A stretch of DNA of 64,000 nucleotides from NCBI RefSeq assembly GCF_963677575.1, contig NZ_OY782038.1, positions 1,798,001-1,862,000 on the forward strand, given 5' to 3'. This document shows, piece after piece, positions 34,356 to 42,965 of the stretch (positions are counted from its first letter, which is position 1; each line of letters opens with the position of its first letter). The stretch is from an uncultured Draconibacterium sp. Lineage in GTDB: Bacteria; Bacteroidota; Bacteroidia; Bacteroidales; Prolixibacteraceae. The notes below the pieces were generated by a model. The model was not told where the DNA came from, did not search any database, and saw only the letters and a list, made by a program, of their open reading frames with translations. A program made the translations under genes and the position numbers.

Positions 34356-35264
34356 ATGGATAATTATTCATTAACCAACCTTCGCGAACTGGAGGCAGAA
34401 GCCATTCACATCATCCGCGAGGTGGCAGCCGAGTTCGAAAATCCAGTAATGCTTTATTCCATCGGGAAAGACTCATCGGTGATGGTTCGCCTGGCCGAAA
34501 AAGCATTTTATCCAGGGAAAGTTCCGTTTCCGTTGATGCACATCGACTCGAAATGGAAATTCCAGGAAATGATTGATTTCCGCGATACCTATGCGAAAGA
34601 AAAAGGTTGGGATTTGATTGTACATTACAACAAAGAAGGTTTTGAAAGCGGTGTTGGTCCGTTTACCCACGGGAGTAAAGTACACACCGATATTATGAAA
34701 ACGCAGGCCCTTCTTGGTGGTCTGAATAAATACAAATTTGATGCTGCTTTTGGTGGTGCCCGTCGTGATGAAGAAAAGTCGCGTGCGAAAGAACGTATTT
34801 TCTCGTTCCGCGATAAGTTCCACCAATGGGACCCAAAAAACCAGCGTCCCGAGCTTTGGAATATCTATAACAGCCGCGTGCAGAAAGGTGAATCAATTCG
34901 AGTGTTCCCTATCTCAAACTGGACTGAACTTGACATCTGGCAGTACATACGCCTGGAGAATATCCCGATCGTTCCGTTGTATTACGCCAAAGAACGCCCG
35001 GTAGTTGACATCGACGGCAGCCTGATTTTGGTAGACGACGAACGTATGCCAAAAGAATTACGCGATAAAGCTGAAATGCGCAAAGTTCGTTTCCGCACTT
35101 TGGGTTGTTACCCGCTTACAGGTGCTATTGAATCAGAAGCCGATAACATCGAAAAAATTGTTGAAGAAATGATGACCGTTACCGTTTCGGAACGTACAAC
35201 ACGTGTTATCGACTTCGACCAGGAAGCGAGTATGGAACAGAAAAAACGGGAGGGATATTTTTAG
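34356..35264 (+). CDS. cysD: Sulfate adenylyltransferase small subunit CysD
   Basis: A 302-residue PP-loop ATP sulfurylase subunit that makes APS from sulfate and ATP with CysN. The PP-loop SIGKDSSVMVRL is at about residues 34-45. Other family segments: PFPLMHIDSKWKFQEM, AFGGARRDEEKSRAKERIFSFRD, PISNWTELDIWQYI, and the C-terminal RTLGCYPLTGAIES. Length is normal. It is followed after 116 bp, containing a REP-like hairpin, by cysN, and preceded by the SLC13 transporter. Confidence 0.96.
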   Translation: MDNYSLTNLRELEAEAIHIIREVAAEFENPVMLYSIGKDSSVMVRLAEKAFYPGKVPFPLMHIDSKWKFQEMIDFRDTYAKEKGWDLIVHYNKEGFESGVGPFTHGSKVHTDIMKTQALLGGLNKYKFDAAFGGARRDEEKSRAKERIFSFRDKFHQWDPKNQRPELWNIYNSRVQKGESIRVFPISNWTELDIWQYIRLENIPIVPLYYAKERPVVDIDGSLILVDDERMPKELRDKAEMRKVRFRTLGCYPLTGAIESEADNIEKIVEEMMTVTVSERTTRVIDFDQEASMEQKKREGYF

Positions 35265-35281
35265 AAAAGATCAACACTACT

Positions 35282-35360
35282 TGTCATTTCGAGAGAGGAA
35301 CGAGCGAGAAATCTCTCACTTTTGAAACAGATTTCTCCTCCTACGTCGTCGAAATAACAG
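35282..35360. repeat. REP-like hairpin between cysD and cysN
   Basis: Outer arms TGTCATTTCGA and TCGAAATAACA and inner arms GAGAAATCT and AGATTTCTC form a long imperfect hairpin. A half-copy of the same sequence family lies at 57759-57791. The element occupies most of the cysD-cysN gap and may modulate read-through or mRNA stability. Confidence 0.75.
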
Positions 35361-35380
35361 CTTAACAAAAGCATCAAAGA

Positions 35381-37300
35381 ATGACACAAAAAAAATTAAA
35401 CATACAAGAGTTCTTAGATCAAGATCAAAAAAAGGATCTGCTAAGACTACTCACCGCAGGATCGGTTGACGATGGCAAATCAACGCTTATCGGACGCCTG
35501 ATGGCTGATAGTAAAATGCTTTACGAAGATCAGCTTGAAGCTTTGCACCGCGACAGTAAACGTATTGGCCATGCCGGTGAAGAAATTGACTACGCCTTGT
35601 TACTTGATGGTTTGAAAGCCGAGCGTGAGCAGGGAATTACCATTGATGTAGCCTACCGCTACTTCTCTACAGCCAAGCGTAAATTTATTATTGCTGATAC
35701 TCCGGGACACGAGCAATACACCCGTAACATGATTACCGGTGGATCGACTGCGAACCTGGCGATTATCCTTATCGATGCCCGTCACGGAGTAATCACACAG
35801 ACCAAACGCCACACTTATTTGGCCAACCTACTGGGAATTAAACACGTTGTGGTAGCAATTAACAAAATGGACCTGGCCGATTACAAACAGGAGCGTTTTG
35901 AGGAAATTAAAGCCGACTATAAAGCTTTTGTTACGCAACTTGATGTGCCGGATGTAAACTTTATTCCGCTGTCAGCTTTAAAAGGCGACAATGTTGTGGA
36001 AAAAGGCGACAATATGGATTGGTACCATGGTCCTTGTCTGCTGGAGTTTTTGGAGAACGTTCATGTAAGTTCCGACCGTAACTTCGACGACCTGCGTTAC
36101 CCGGTTCAGTATGTATTGCGCCCGGATATTAAATTCCGTGGTTTCTCAACATCTGTAGCTTCCGGAATCATCAAAAAAGGTGATGAAGTAATGGTATTGC
36201 CTTCGATGAAAAAATCGAAAGTAGAGAAAATCGTCACCTACGATGGAGAGAAAGAATATGCTTTCCCGCCGGAATCAGTAACCGTTACTCTGGAAGACGA
36301 AATTGATATTTCGCGTGGCGATATGTTGGTTCATCCCGATAACCTGCCACGTGTTGAACGTCAGTTTGAGGCAATGTTGGTTTGGATGGATGAAAACGAA
36401 ATGAGCCTTTCTACCCAATTCTACATCAAACAGGCCAACAATAATACAAAGGCTCGTATCGACGAGATAAAATACAAAGTGGATGTGAACACGCTTGAAA
36501 AATCGAACATCGAAAAATTCAAGCTGAATGAGATTGGCCGCGTGGTGATCACCACCACCAAACCACTTTTCTTCGATCCATATAAAAAGAACAAACAAAC
36601 CGGTTCATTTATTTTAATCGATCCGGTTACACATAACACCGTTGCGGTGGGTATGATCATCGATAAACTTGGCAGCAATAGCCTGCCATCGCGTATTACC
36701 GATGTGGACAAGAAAAAAATTGCCAAAGGTGAAGCACTAATCAAACCGGAAGAGTACGTTCAAAAGTACAACCAAAAAGGTGAAACGATCTGGATTACCG
36801 GCCTGCACGGTTCAGGAAAAAACGAGTTAGCTTTCAGTCTGGAGAAAAAATTGTTCGATAATGATGCTACAGTTGTATTGATCGATGGAAGTTCTGTACG
36901 ATCAGGGTTGAGCCGCGAGCTCGACTTCTCTCCTGCCGACCGCGCTGAGAACCTGCGTCGTGTGGCACATATTTGTAAAATGCTGAACGACCAGGGAATT
37001 ATTACGATTGCTTCATATATCTCACGAAATGACTCATTGCGCGATCAGGTTGCAGAGATAATCGGCAAAGACCGTTTCCATATGTTCTACATGGATGCCG
37101 ATTTGGAATATTGCAAAAACAACAAACCGGAGTTATATAAATTGCTTGAAGAAGGAAAAACAAGTGGTTTGCCGGGTGTTGATTTGGAATATGAAGCCCC
37201 GACCAATGCAAAACTGGTTTTCAACCCGGAGAAAAACGAAGAGAACCTTGATGCTATCTTGGATTACTTAGCAATGAATAAAGTATTTCCTAATCACTAG
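35381..37300 (+). CDS. cysN: Sulfate adenylyltransferase large subunit CysN with a degenerate APS-kinase (CysC) domain
   Basis: A 639-residue fusion. Residues about 20-460 are the CysN GTPase, which drives APS synthesis by CysD: P-loop GSVDDGKSTLIGRL, switch region REQGITIDVAYRYF, DTPGHEQYTRNM and NKMDL are all intact. Residues about 465-639 align with APS kinase, but its motifs are altered: the Walker A reads GLHGSGKNE where GLSGSGKST is expected, so the Mg-binding Ser/Thr is lost; DGDNVRHGL has become DGSSVRSGL; the FISPxR segment is YISRNDS. DFSPADRAENLRRV is retained. The C-terminal domain may therefore not make PAPS. The gene follows cysD and stops 12 bp before an epimerase gene, suggesting one operon. 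Confidence 0.93.
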   Translation: MTQKKLNIQEFLDQDQKKDLLRLLTAGSVDDGKSTLIGRLMADSKMLYEDQLEALHRDSKRIGHAGEEIDYALLLDGLKAEREQGITIDVAYRYFSTAKRKFIIADTPGHEQYTRNMITGGSTANLAIILIDARHGVITQTKRHTYLANLLGIKHVVVAINKMDLADYKQERFEEIKADYKAFVTQLDVPDVNFIPLSALKGDNVVEKGDNMDWYHGPCLLEFLENVHVSSDRNFDDLRYPVQYVLRPDIKFRGFSTSVASGIIKKGDEVMVLPSMKKSKVEKIVTYDGEKEYAFPPESVTVTLEDEIDISRGDMLVHPDNLPRVERQFEAMLVWMDENEMSLSTQFYIKQANNNTKARIDEIKYKVDVNTLEKSNIEKFKLNEIGRVVITTTKPLFFDPYKKNKQTGSFILIDPVTHNTVAVGMIIDKLGSNSLPSRITDVDKKKIAKGEALIKPEEYVQKYNQKGETIWITGLHGSGKNELAFSLEKKLFDNDATVVLIDGSSVRSGLSRELDFSPADRAENLRRVAHICKMLNDQGIITIASYISRNDSLRDQVAEIIGKDRFHMFYMDADLEYCKNNKPELYKLLEEGKTSGLPGVDLEYEAPTNAKLVFNPEKNEENLDAILDYLAMNKVFPNH

Positions 37301-37312
37301 TAATTTTGTGAG

Positions 37313-38326
37313 ATGAAGATATTAATCACAGGCACAGCGGGATTTATCGGTTTTCACCTTGCCAATAAATTATTGGAGCAAGGAGTAGAAGTTGTGGGTA
37401 TCGACAATATCAACGACTACTATTCTACCGAGCTGAAATATGCACGTTTGGCCGAAGCAGGTATCTCCGGTGAAGCCGGGAACTGGCATAAAAAAGTTGT
37501 CAGCACAAAGAATCCGGCGTATTCGTTTGTTCGAATGAACCTGGAAGACCGAGAGCAAATCGATCAACTTTTCGAAACTGAGAAGTTCGATATGGTTTGC
37601 AACCTGGCTGCTCAGGCAGGAGTGCGTTACAGCATCGAAAATCCACGAGCTTATATCGATAGCAACATCGTGGGTTTCATAAACATTCTTGAAGCCTGCC
37701 GCCACAATAACATTCGGCATTTGGTTTATGCCAGCTCGTCGAGTGTGTATGGCAACAGTGCAAAAATGCCATTGTCGGTCGACGATACTGTTGATAATCC
37801 AATCAGTTTATACGCAGCAACCAAAAAGAGCAATGAGCTGATGGCACATACCTACAGTCATTTGTTTGGTATCCCAACAACAGGGCTGCGCTTTTTTACG
37901 GTTTATGGCCCCTGGGGACGACCGGATATGGCCTACTTCTCGTTCACAAAAAATATCCTGGCCGGAGATACGATTAAGATCTTTAACCATGGCGACCTGT
38001 ACCGCGATTTTACTTATATCGACGATATTGTTGAGGGAATTATCAAAATACTGAATGGACCGCCATCAAACGAATCCGGTGCTCCTTACAAGGTGCATAA
38101 TATTGGTAACTCAAGCCCGGTTAAACTGATGGAATTTATTGAGACCATTGAAAAAGCATTAGGGCAGGAAGCCGTTAAAGAATACCACGACATGCAACCC
38201 GGCGATGTGTATAAAACCTACGCCGATGTAAGTGCACTGGAAAAAGACTTTGGCTACTCGCCTGATACGCCGCTCGCAGAAGGGATTGCCCAGTTTGTAA
38301 AATGGTACAAAAAGTTTTATCAATAG
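37313..38326 (+). CDS. NAD-dependent sugar-nucleotide epimerase, UDP-glucuronate 4-epimerase-like
   Basis: A 337-residue extended short-chain dehydrogenase/epimerase. The NAD-binding motif GTAGFIGFHLA is at residues 7-17, followed by GIDNINDYYSTELKYARL, a segment typical of UDP-glucuronate 4-epimerases (LpsL/WbpP-like group). The active-site pattern is SSSSVYG plus YAATKKSNE (Tyr-x3-Lys). Substrate-binding segments include RFFTVYGPWGRPDMA and DLYRDFTYIDDIVEGI. It probably makes UDP-galacturonate for surface polysaccharide. It starts 12 bp after cysN, so sugar epimerisation and sulfate activation may feed the same polysaccharide or lipid pathway; this is inference. A strong terminator follows. 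Confidence 0.85.
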   Translation: MKILITGTAGFIGFHLANKLLEQGVEVVGIDNINDYYSTELKYARLAEAGISGEAGNWHKKVVSTKNPAYSFVRMNLEDREQIDQLFETEKFDMVCNLAAQAGVRYSIENPRAYIDSNIVGFINILEACRHNNIRHLVYASSSSVYGNSAKMPLSVDDTVDNPISLYAATKKSNELMAHTYSHLFGIPTTGLRFFTVYGPWGRPDMAYFSFTKNILAGDTIKIFNHGDLYRDFTYIDDIVEGIIKILNGPPSNESGAPYKVHNIGNSSPVKLMEFIETIEKALGQEAVKEYHDMQPGDVYKTYADVSALEKDFGYSPDTPLAEGIAQFVKWYKKFYQ

Positions 38327-38355
38327 TTGAAGTTTAATTTCAACACTTATTTAGA

Positions 38356-38400
38356 GATCCGATTCTTGTTTCCAAAGTGAGCAGAATCGGATCTTTTGTT
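38356..38400 (+). terminator. Terminator of the cysDN-epimerase operon
   Basis: GATCCGATTCT (38356-38366) pairs perfectly with AGAATCGGATC (38383-38393), followed by TTTTGTTTT. Confidence 0.9.
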
Positions 38401-38760
38401 TTAGCCTCGTTAACCCGGATAATTCATTTGATTTTAGCAATAGTCATGTTTCTCCGGGTTAATCCCGACTTAGTTGAGTCCATTTTTGAGTGTCAAAAAT
38501 GGGTACGAAACTTCGTCGCATTAAACTATTTTGCTATTTGTGATGAATAATGCGGATTAACAAGCGATAACACTTCATTAACAGAATTGCGATTCAGGAT
38601 TATTAACTTTATGAGGTAATACCGATTATTAAAAACATTGAGCCATTGGTTCGCACACTCCCAATGACTTTGTTTTTAAATATCGGCATTTAACCAATTT
38701 GAAAATAATTCAAAATAGCTTAATCATTTTCATAATTGGTATAACTTAAAATTCTATTTT
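38401..38760. other. Non-coding stretch with a long imperfect hairpin
   Basis: No ORF is credible here. The main structure is an imperfect inverted repeat with arms at about 38621-38649 and 38661-38688 (ATTAAAAAC / GTTTTTAAAT and CATTGG / CCAATG cores). It could be a leader structure of the following gene or the remains of a small mobile element. Confidence 0.5.
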
Positions 38761-39321
38761 ATGAAAACGTTTACTCTACTGCTGTTTTGTTGTACACTAC
38801 TACTTTTCAATGCGCCTCTGGCGGATGCTTCAAATCTTCAGAAAAAAGAAGTTCTGGAAGTTGAGAAGCTCGACAATGCGCCCAACCTGTTTAAAAGTGA
38901 CAATATGTTTTTTAGTGGTCAGCCCAGCCTCGAAACTTTTGAGTGGCTAAAAGATCAGGGGGTTGATTTGGTTATCAATCTTCGTACAGAAGGTGAAAAT
39001 GAGGATTTTGCCGAAGAAGCATTTAACGAAGAAGAGATGGTTGCCAGGCTAAAAATGAAATACGTTTCGCTGCCGGTTTCAGGATATGATGGCTATACGC
39101 CCGAAAACCTGGAAAAATTTGCAAAGGCACTGGATGGCAAATACAAAAAAGTAGTAATACATTGCGGAAGTGCCGGCCGGGTTACTTATTTTATGATGGC
39201 TTATATGGTTGAATACAAAGGTTACAAACTGGCAGATGCCATTGCATTTGGCGAGCAAATTAAATTTTCGTTTCCACTGGAAAATCTGCTAAAAGAAGAG
39301 ATTGACTGGCAATTAAAATAA
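38761..39321 (+). CDS. Secreted DUF442-type protein tyrosine phosphatase-like protein
   Basis: A 186-residue protein with a signal peptide (MKTFTLLLFCCTLLLFNAPL then ADAS). The mature part matches the beta-lactamase-hydrolase-like phosphatase (DUF442) fold: FFSGQPSLETFEWLKDQGV, VDLVINLRTEGE, YVSLPVSGYDGYTPENLEKF, and the active-site loop VVIHCGSAGRVTYFM. The loop has four residues between Cys and Arg, as in DUF442 and rhodanese-like proteins, rather than the five of classical tyrosine phosphatases. The general acid may be the Asp in SGYDG. A periplasmic location is predicted. Substrate unknown; no operon partner. Confidence 0.75.
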   Translation: MKTFTLLLFCCTLLLFNAPLADASNLQKKEVLEVEKLDNAPNLFKSDNMFFSGQPSLETFEWLKDQGVDLVINLRTEGENEDFAEEAFNEEEMVARLKMKYVSLPVSGYDGYTPENLEKFAKALDGKYKKVVIHCGSAGRVTYFMMAYMVEYKGYKLADAIAFGEQIKFSFPLENLLKEEIDWQLK

Positions 39322-39334
39322 GTCTATAAACAAT

Positions 39335-39375
39335 CAGCGGGAGACTAAAAGTTAAAAACGATTAATCTCCCGCTG
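39335..39375. terminator. Hairpin after the phosphatase gene
   Basis: CAGCGGGAGA (39335-39344) pairs with TCTCCCGCTG (39366-39375). The following T-tract is weak (AATTATTATAT), so termination is likely but not certain. Confidence 0.55.
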
Positions 39376-39477
39376 AATTATTATATCCCGATGAACTTCG
39401 TTATCGGAATTAATTCAACTAACAGAATTTGGTTCTCCGCCAATCGACGGATCCCAAATCCTGAGTTTCATTAAAAA

Positions 39478-39895
39478 GGCAAGCCTGTAAGCCGGGTCCT
39501 GTCAATCCTGACATTTATCGTCAGAAAAGCTTTATCATTTATCTAGTCCCGGCATCACTGCCGGAATCCTGCAGCCTACCCCTCCAAAGTCTCTTGTGCG
39601 TTGAGAGCAAAACGGGCCGTTTCGCTGTACCGCAACAGCGGCAAACACTTTGGATATACATGGCTTTGCAACCCGTGAGACGTACGGCTGGCGATGTTAC
39701 CACCTCCACCGGTGCGCTTTTACCGCACCTTTTCACCCGTTCCCCGCCGTGGACACGCCACAACAAGGTGGTTATTTTCTGTTACGTTGCTATCCCCTTT
39801 CAAAGATCTTCCCGCTAAGAAGCACGGTGCCCTGCGTTGCCCGGACTTTCCTGACTGACATTAATCGTCAGCCCGATAAAGCGGCTTGCCGGCAC
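39478..39895 (-). ncRNA. rnpB: RNase P RNA (bacterial type A)
   Basis: The minus strand shows conserved RNase P RNA landmarks: the P1 helix GGCAAGCC (39883-39890) pairing with GGCTTGCC (39478-39485), the 5' universal core AGGAAAGTCCGGGC, the GGGGAACGGGTGAAAAGGTG region, and the 3' segment ACCCGGCTTACAGGCTTG. It processes the 5' ends of pre-tRNAs. A T-run follows P1, serving as terminator. Several short ORFs over this region on both strands are artefacts of the structured RNA. Confidence 0.95.
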
Positions 39896-39965
39896 AAAAG
39901 TAGTAAAAGGATTAAGGATAATTGATAAAGGATGAATAAAAACGATTAATTGAAAGGATAAAGGA

Positions 39966-40328
39966 TTAGTTGAATTTGCGTTGATGCAACTTTTTACGTG
40001 ATGATATAAAAATAGCCACAAGTTCTGACGCCTCCTTTTCAAGGATATTTCGCTTGTCGGAATTGATAAGTCGTAAGTTATCTATTAATTCAAGCCAAAA
40101 TTGTGATTCATCTGCTTCTTCAATTACAATGCTGATTTTTGAAACAAACGCAGCTGTTGATTGTGCTAATTTCGCAGCTCTGTAATTTGCCGCGACCGAT
40201 GATGAACTTCTAATCAACTGTCCTTTAATATGGTTTCCTAAGTAAGAATTTGGCAAACTCTCGGCAAAACGAATACAGTCTACACAAAACCTTTTGGTTC
40301 TTTGTTTGAGGTCTTTTTCTTTGTTCAT
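39966..40328 (-). CDS. Four-helix-bundle protein (23S rRNA intervening-sequence-protein family)
   Basis: A 120-residue protein starting at the ATG at 40328 (MNKEKDLKQRTKRFCVDCIR); an upstream in-frame start adds an unlikely 21-residue extension. Motifs fit the S23/four-helix-bundle family: RFAESLPNSYLGNHIKGQLI, RSSSSVAANYRAAKLAQS, FVSKISIVIEEADES, FWLELI. Members encoded in 23S rRNA intervening sequences gave the family its name, but this gene is free-standing. Similar small genes are common in Bacteroidota and their function is unknown. Confidence 0.85.
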   Translation of the reverse strand: MNKEKDLKQRTKRFCVDCIRFAESLPNSYLGNHIKGQLIRSSSSVAANYRAAKLAQSTAAFVSKISIVIEEADESQFWLELIDNLRLINSDKRNILEKEASELVAIFISSRKKLHQRKFN

Positions 40329-40426
40329 GATTAAAGTTTTTTGGTGATTACATTCACAAATTACATAATCTCCCCAATAATACCTAATCACTAATCCTTC
40401 AAATTCATCCTTAATCCTTAATCAAT

Positions 40427-41467
40427 TTATCCTTTTCGAAGGATCACCATCGTCGCTCCATAACCATACTCCTTAAACGAGGCATCCTGAAAATAATATT
40501 TTTTGAATTTGCGCTTCAGCAGGTTGGTCACTTCCTGTTTTAAAACGCCCTGCCCAACACCATGAATAAAAACAATGCGTTTCGTATGATTTTTAATGGC
40601 CTGGTTCATTTCCGATTCAACAGTGTCCATTTGAATTTCCAGCATTTCACGGTTACTCAAACCTTCCGATTCGTCAAGCAGTTCAGTAATATGCAAATCA
40701 ATCACCACTTCTTCGGCATTGCGTTTTCGTTCTTTCCGTTTTGGGGCTTCAACAGTTTCCTTCGTCTTAACTACTTTTTTGAAGTCATCCTGCGTCAGTT
40801 TATCCAACTCGGTCTGAAATGTATCAGACGTAATCTTAAGCACCAATGCATTCTTTTTAAAATATGAATTCTCACGGAACGTAGATTCTTTGTAAAACTT
40901 CACCGGATTTACCCGGAACTTCTTCACCATCGGTAGGTTCCACTCGCTTTCAGTTTCACGGAAATAAATCAGTTGAAATCCAAAATCAGGAAGCTCGCTA
41001 AAATCCTCCTGAACTAAAGCATCAACCTTTTCTCTGGAGTTGGAACGAACCGTGCCTTCTTTAATAGCCTCAACACCTTCGGTTTTTATATACGAATAAT
41101 TAAATAGAACCGTATAATTGCTGTCGTTGACCAGGTAAAGCTCTATTTCGCCCGACAAGGGATTTTTGGGATTTGCAGGCACAAAACAGAAATAAAATTC
41201 TGCGGCATTCTTCCCATTAATGATCTCGCCTTTTTGCTCAATGTACTCAGGTTCCGGCTGTACTTCTACCGATGTTTCCGTTTGTGCCGGTTCGTTAGTG
41301 CTAACATTTAGTTCAGGGGCACTTACGTTCACAAGCTCCTTTATCAGACAAGGTACTTCAAAACCATCATCGCCTTCAACATTTACCGTGTTCTTATTTA
41401 CAAAACCGGTTACAACTCCACCACCAACATCGTTTAAAAACTTAACCTTATCTCCTACTTTTATCAT
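40427..41467 (-). CDS. DUF2027 and Smr-domain protein
   Basis: A 346-residue protein starting at the ATG at 41467 (MIKVGDKVKFLNDVGGGVVT); an upstream in-frame ATG at 41584 would translate through a palindrome and is rejected. The N-terminal ~60 residues form a small KOW/SH3-like barrel, the middle (about 110-240) matches the DUF2027 beta domain (FYFCFVPANPKNPLSGEIEL, VLFNYSYIKTEG), and the C-terminal ~85 residues are an Smr domain (VVIDLHITELL, IVFIHGVGQGVLKQEV, YGYGATMVIL). Smr domains act as endonucleases in MutS2-like proteins and in ribosome rescue; the HGxGxG motif is present. No MutS part exists here. Role unassigned. Confidence 0.85.
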   Translation of the reverse strand: MIKVGDKVKFLNDVGGGVVTGFVNKNTVNVEGDDGFEVPCLIKELVNVSAPELNVSTNEPAQTETSVEVQPEPEYIEQKGEIINGKNAAEFYFCFVPANPKNPLSGEIELYLVNDSNYTVLFNYSYIKTEGVEAIKEGTVRSNSREKVDALVQEDFSELPDFGFQLIYFRETESEWNLPMVKKFRVNPVKFYKESTFRENSYFKKNALVLKITSDTFQTELDKLTQDDFKKVVKTKETVEAPKRKERKRNAEEVVIDLHITELLDESEGLSNREMLEIQMDTVESEMNQAIKNHTKRIVFIHGVGQGVLKQEVTNLLKRKFKKYYFQDASFKEYGYGATMVILRKG

Positions 41468-41544
41468 GACTTTCTTATTTCGGGCAAAAATAACATTAAT
41501 ATTTATCATTAAGTGCTGAAGCCCATTCAGGTTCGCATTACTAA

Positions 41545-41564
41545 CCCCGGGCTTAAGCCCGGGG
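41545..41564. repeat. Perfect 20-bp GC-rich palindrome upstream of the Smr gene
   Basis: CCCCGGGCTTAAGCCCGGGG is fully self-complementary and lies between the divergent Smr and queA genes, 78 bp before the Smr start. Its form resembles the GC-rich palindromes found inside the Type IIG gene at 51611 and 52556. Confidence 0.85.
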
Positions 41565-41610
41565 CTAAAACAAACAGCTTTCAAACGGAGCTTCAGCCCT
41601 TAATTTCAAC

Positions 41611-41642
41611 TTGGTTACAACAAAAAGAAATTCTTACTTTTG
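41611..41642 (+). promoter_or_regulatory. Promoter of queA
   Basis: TTGG (41611-41614), then about 20 bp, then TACTTTTG (41635-41642): a good Bacteroidota -33/-7 pair. Transcription should start near 41648, some 16 bases before the TTG start codon. Confidence 0.7.
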
Positions 41643-41663
41643 CAGCCATAAAACACAATTGGT

Positions 41664-42875
41664 TTGAACAAATACAAAGACATAAAGATTAGCGATTACA
41701 CCTACAATCTGCCCGACGAACGCATTGCCAAATACCCACTTACTGAGCGCAATAAATCAAAATTATTGATCAGGCAGAACGGTAGCATAAAACAGGATAT
41801 TTTTGAGAACTGTGCGAATTACCTTCCGGAAGATGCACAGCTGGTTTTCAACAATACCCGCGTAATTCATGCCCGTTTGTTTTTTTACAAGGAAACAGGT
41901 GCCAGGATTGAGATCTTTTGTCTGGAGCCTGTTGAACCGGCCGATTACCAGGTAGCTTTTCAGCAAACTGAAGAAGTAACCTGGAAATGTATGGTAGGAA
42001 ACTCCAAAAAATGGAAAGAAGGATTTCTGAGCCAGACTTTTAAAATTGATGGAAAAACCATTGAACTGACCGCTGCCAAAATCGGGCAGGAAGGAAATTC
42101 TTTTCACATCCGGTTTGTGTGGAACGGTGGCGTGCATTTCTCAGAAATTATTGAGCACATCGGACAATTACCGATTCCTCCATACCTGAACCGAGAAACC
42201 GAAGAAAGTGATGAAGAAACTTACCAAACGGTTTATGCCAAAATCGATGGTTCGGTGGCAGCGCCAACAGCCGGGTTACATTTTACCGATCCGGTAATTG
42301 CACAACTGGCAGATAAAAACATTACAACCAACGAAATTACCCTTCATGTGGGAGCCGGTACTTTTCAGCCCGTAAAATCGACAACCATAGAAGGGCACAC
42401 GATGCACCACGAACAAGTGATTATCCCGATAGACATTCTGCGTTCTTTCGTTGAAAATCAGAAAAACATTATTGCAGTTGGAACTACTTCGGTGCGCTCG
42501 CTCGAAAGTTTGTATTGGCTTGGTTTGCAATTGGAAGAAAAACGTTTCGATCCGTTTCATCCTGAAGTTAAACAGTGGGAACCATACGAAAACGAAGCAA
42601 ATATTTCTATTGAAAAGGCCTTGCAAAATATCATTTATTTTTTGGCTGAAAACAGTGAAAACGCAATTCGTTTTTCTACACAGATTATTATTCTGCCGGG
42701 ATACGATTTTAAACTTATAAGCGGCATGTTCACCAACTTCCATCAGCCACAAAGTACGCTGCTACTGTTAATCAGCGCATTTTTGGGCAATAAGTGGAAA
42801 GAAGTTTATGATTATGCACTGGCCAACGACTTCCGCTTTTTAAGCTACGGTGACAGCAATCTCTACCTAAAATAA
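41664..42875 (+). CDS. queA: S-adenosylmethionine:tRNA ribosyltransferase-isomerase QueA
   Basis: A 403-residue enzyme that moves the ribosyl part of SAM onto preQ1 in tRNA, the epoxyqueuosine step of queuosine synthesis. Family segments: YNLPDERIAKYPLTERNKSK, FNNTRVIHARLFF, GQLPIPPYLNRETEESDEETYQ split into motif I IPPYLNR and YQTVYA, GSVAAPTAGLHF, LHVGAGTFQPV, and the C-terminal MFTNFHQPQSTLLLLISAF. It is longer than the ~350-residue enterobacterial enzyme, as is usual in Bacteroidota. The start is TTG at 41664, chosen from the promoter position and because no ATG precedes the conserved N-terminus. It is unlinked to other queuosine genes here. Confidence 0.94.
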   Translation: MNKYKDIKISDYTYNLPDERIAKYPLTERNKSKLLIRQNGSIKQDIFENCANYLPEDAQLVFNNTRVIHARLFFYKETGARIEIFCLEPVEPADYQVAFQQTEEVTWKCMVGNSKKWKEGFLSQTFKIDGKTIELTAAKIGQEGNSFHIRFVWNGGVHFSEIIEHIGQLPIPPYLNRETEESDEETYQTVYAKIDGSVAAPTAGLHFTDPVIAQLADKNITTNEITLHVGAGTFQPVKSTTIEGHTMHHEQVIIPIDILRSFVENQKNIIAVGTTSVRSLESLYWLGLQLEEKRFDPFHPEVKQWEPYENEANISIEKALQNIIYFLAENSENAIRFSTQIIILPGYDFKLISGMFTNFHQPQSTLLLLISAFLGNKWKEVYDYALANDFRFLSYGDSNLYLK

Positions 42876-42926
42876 AATATCCTGGGAATTACAGCTTACG
42901 CACTAACATTTTTTAAGGCTAATTTA

Positions 42927-42958
42927 TTTGCACAAAAGCTAACTTTAACCATATTTGT
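42927..42958 (+). promoter_or_regulatory. Promoter very close to the acyl-CoA synthetase start
   Basis: TTTG (42927-42930), 19 bp and CATATTTG (42950-42957) match the -33/-7 consensus with one change. The predicted start lies a few bases before the ATG at 42966, which would make the mRNA nearly leaderless. Confidence 0.5.
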
Positions 42959-42965
42959 GGCTACT

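Noticed and set aside
34473..34826. Minus-strand ORFs within cysD and other long genes.
   Set aside because: They overlap strongly conserved genes and show no family motifs of their own.
39539..39925. Short ORFs on both strands near 39.6 kb.
   Set aside because: They lie within the RNase P RNA gene.
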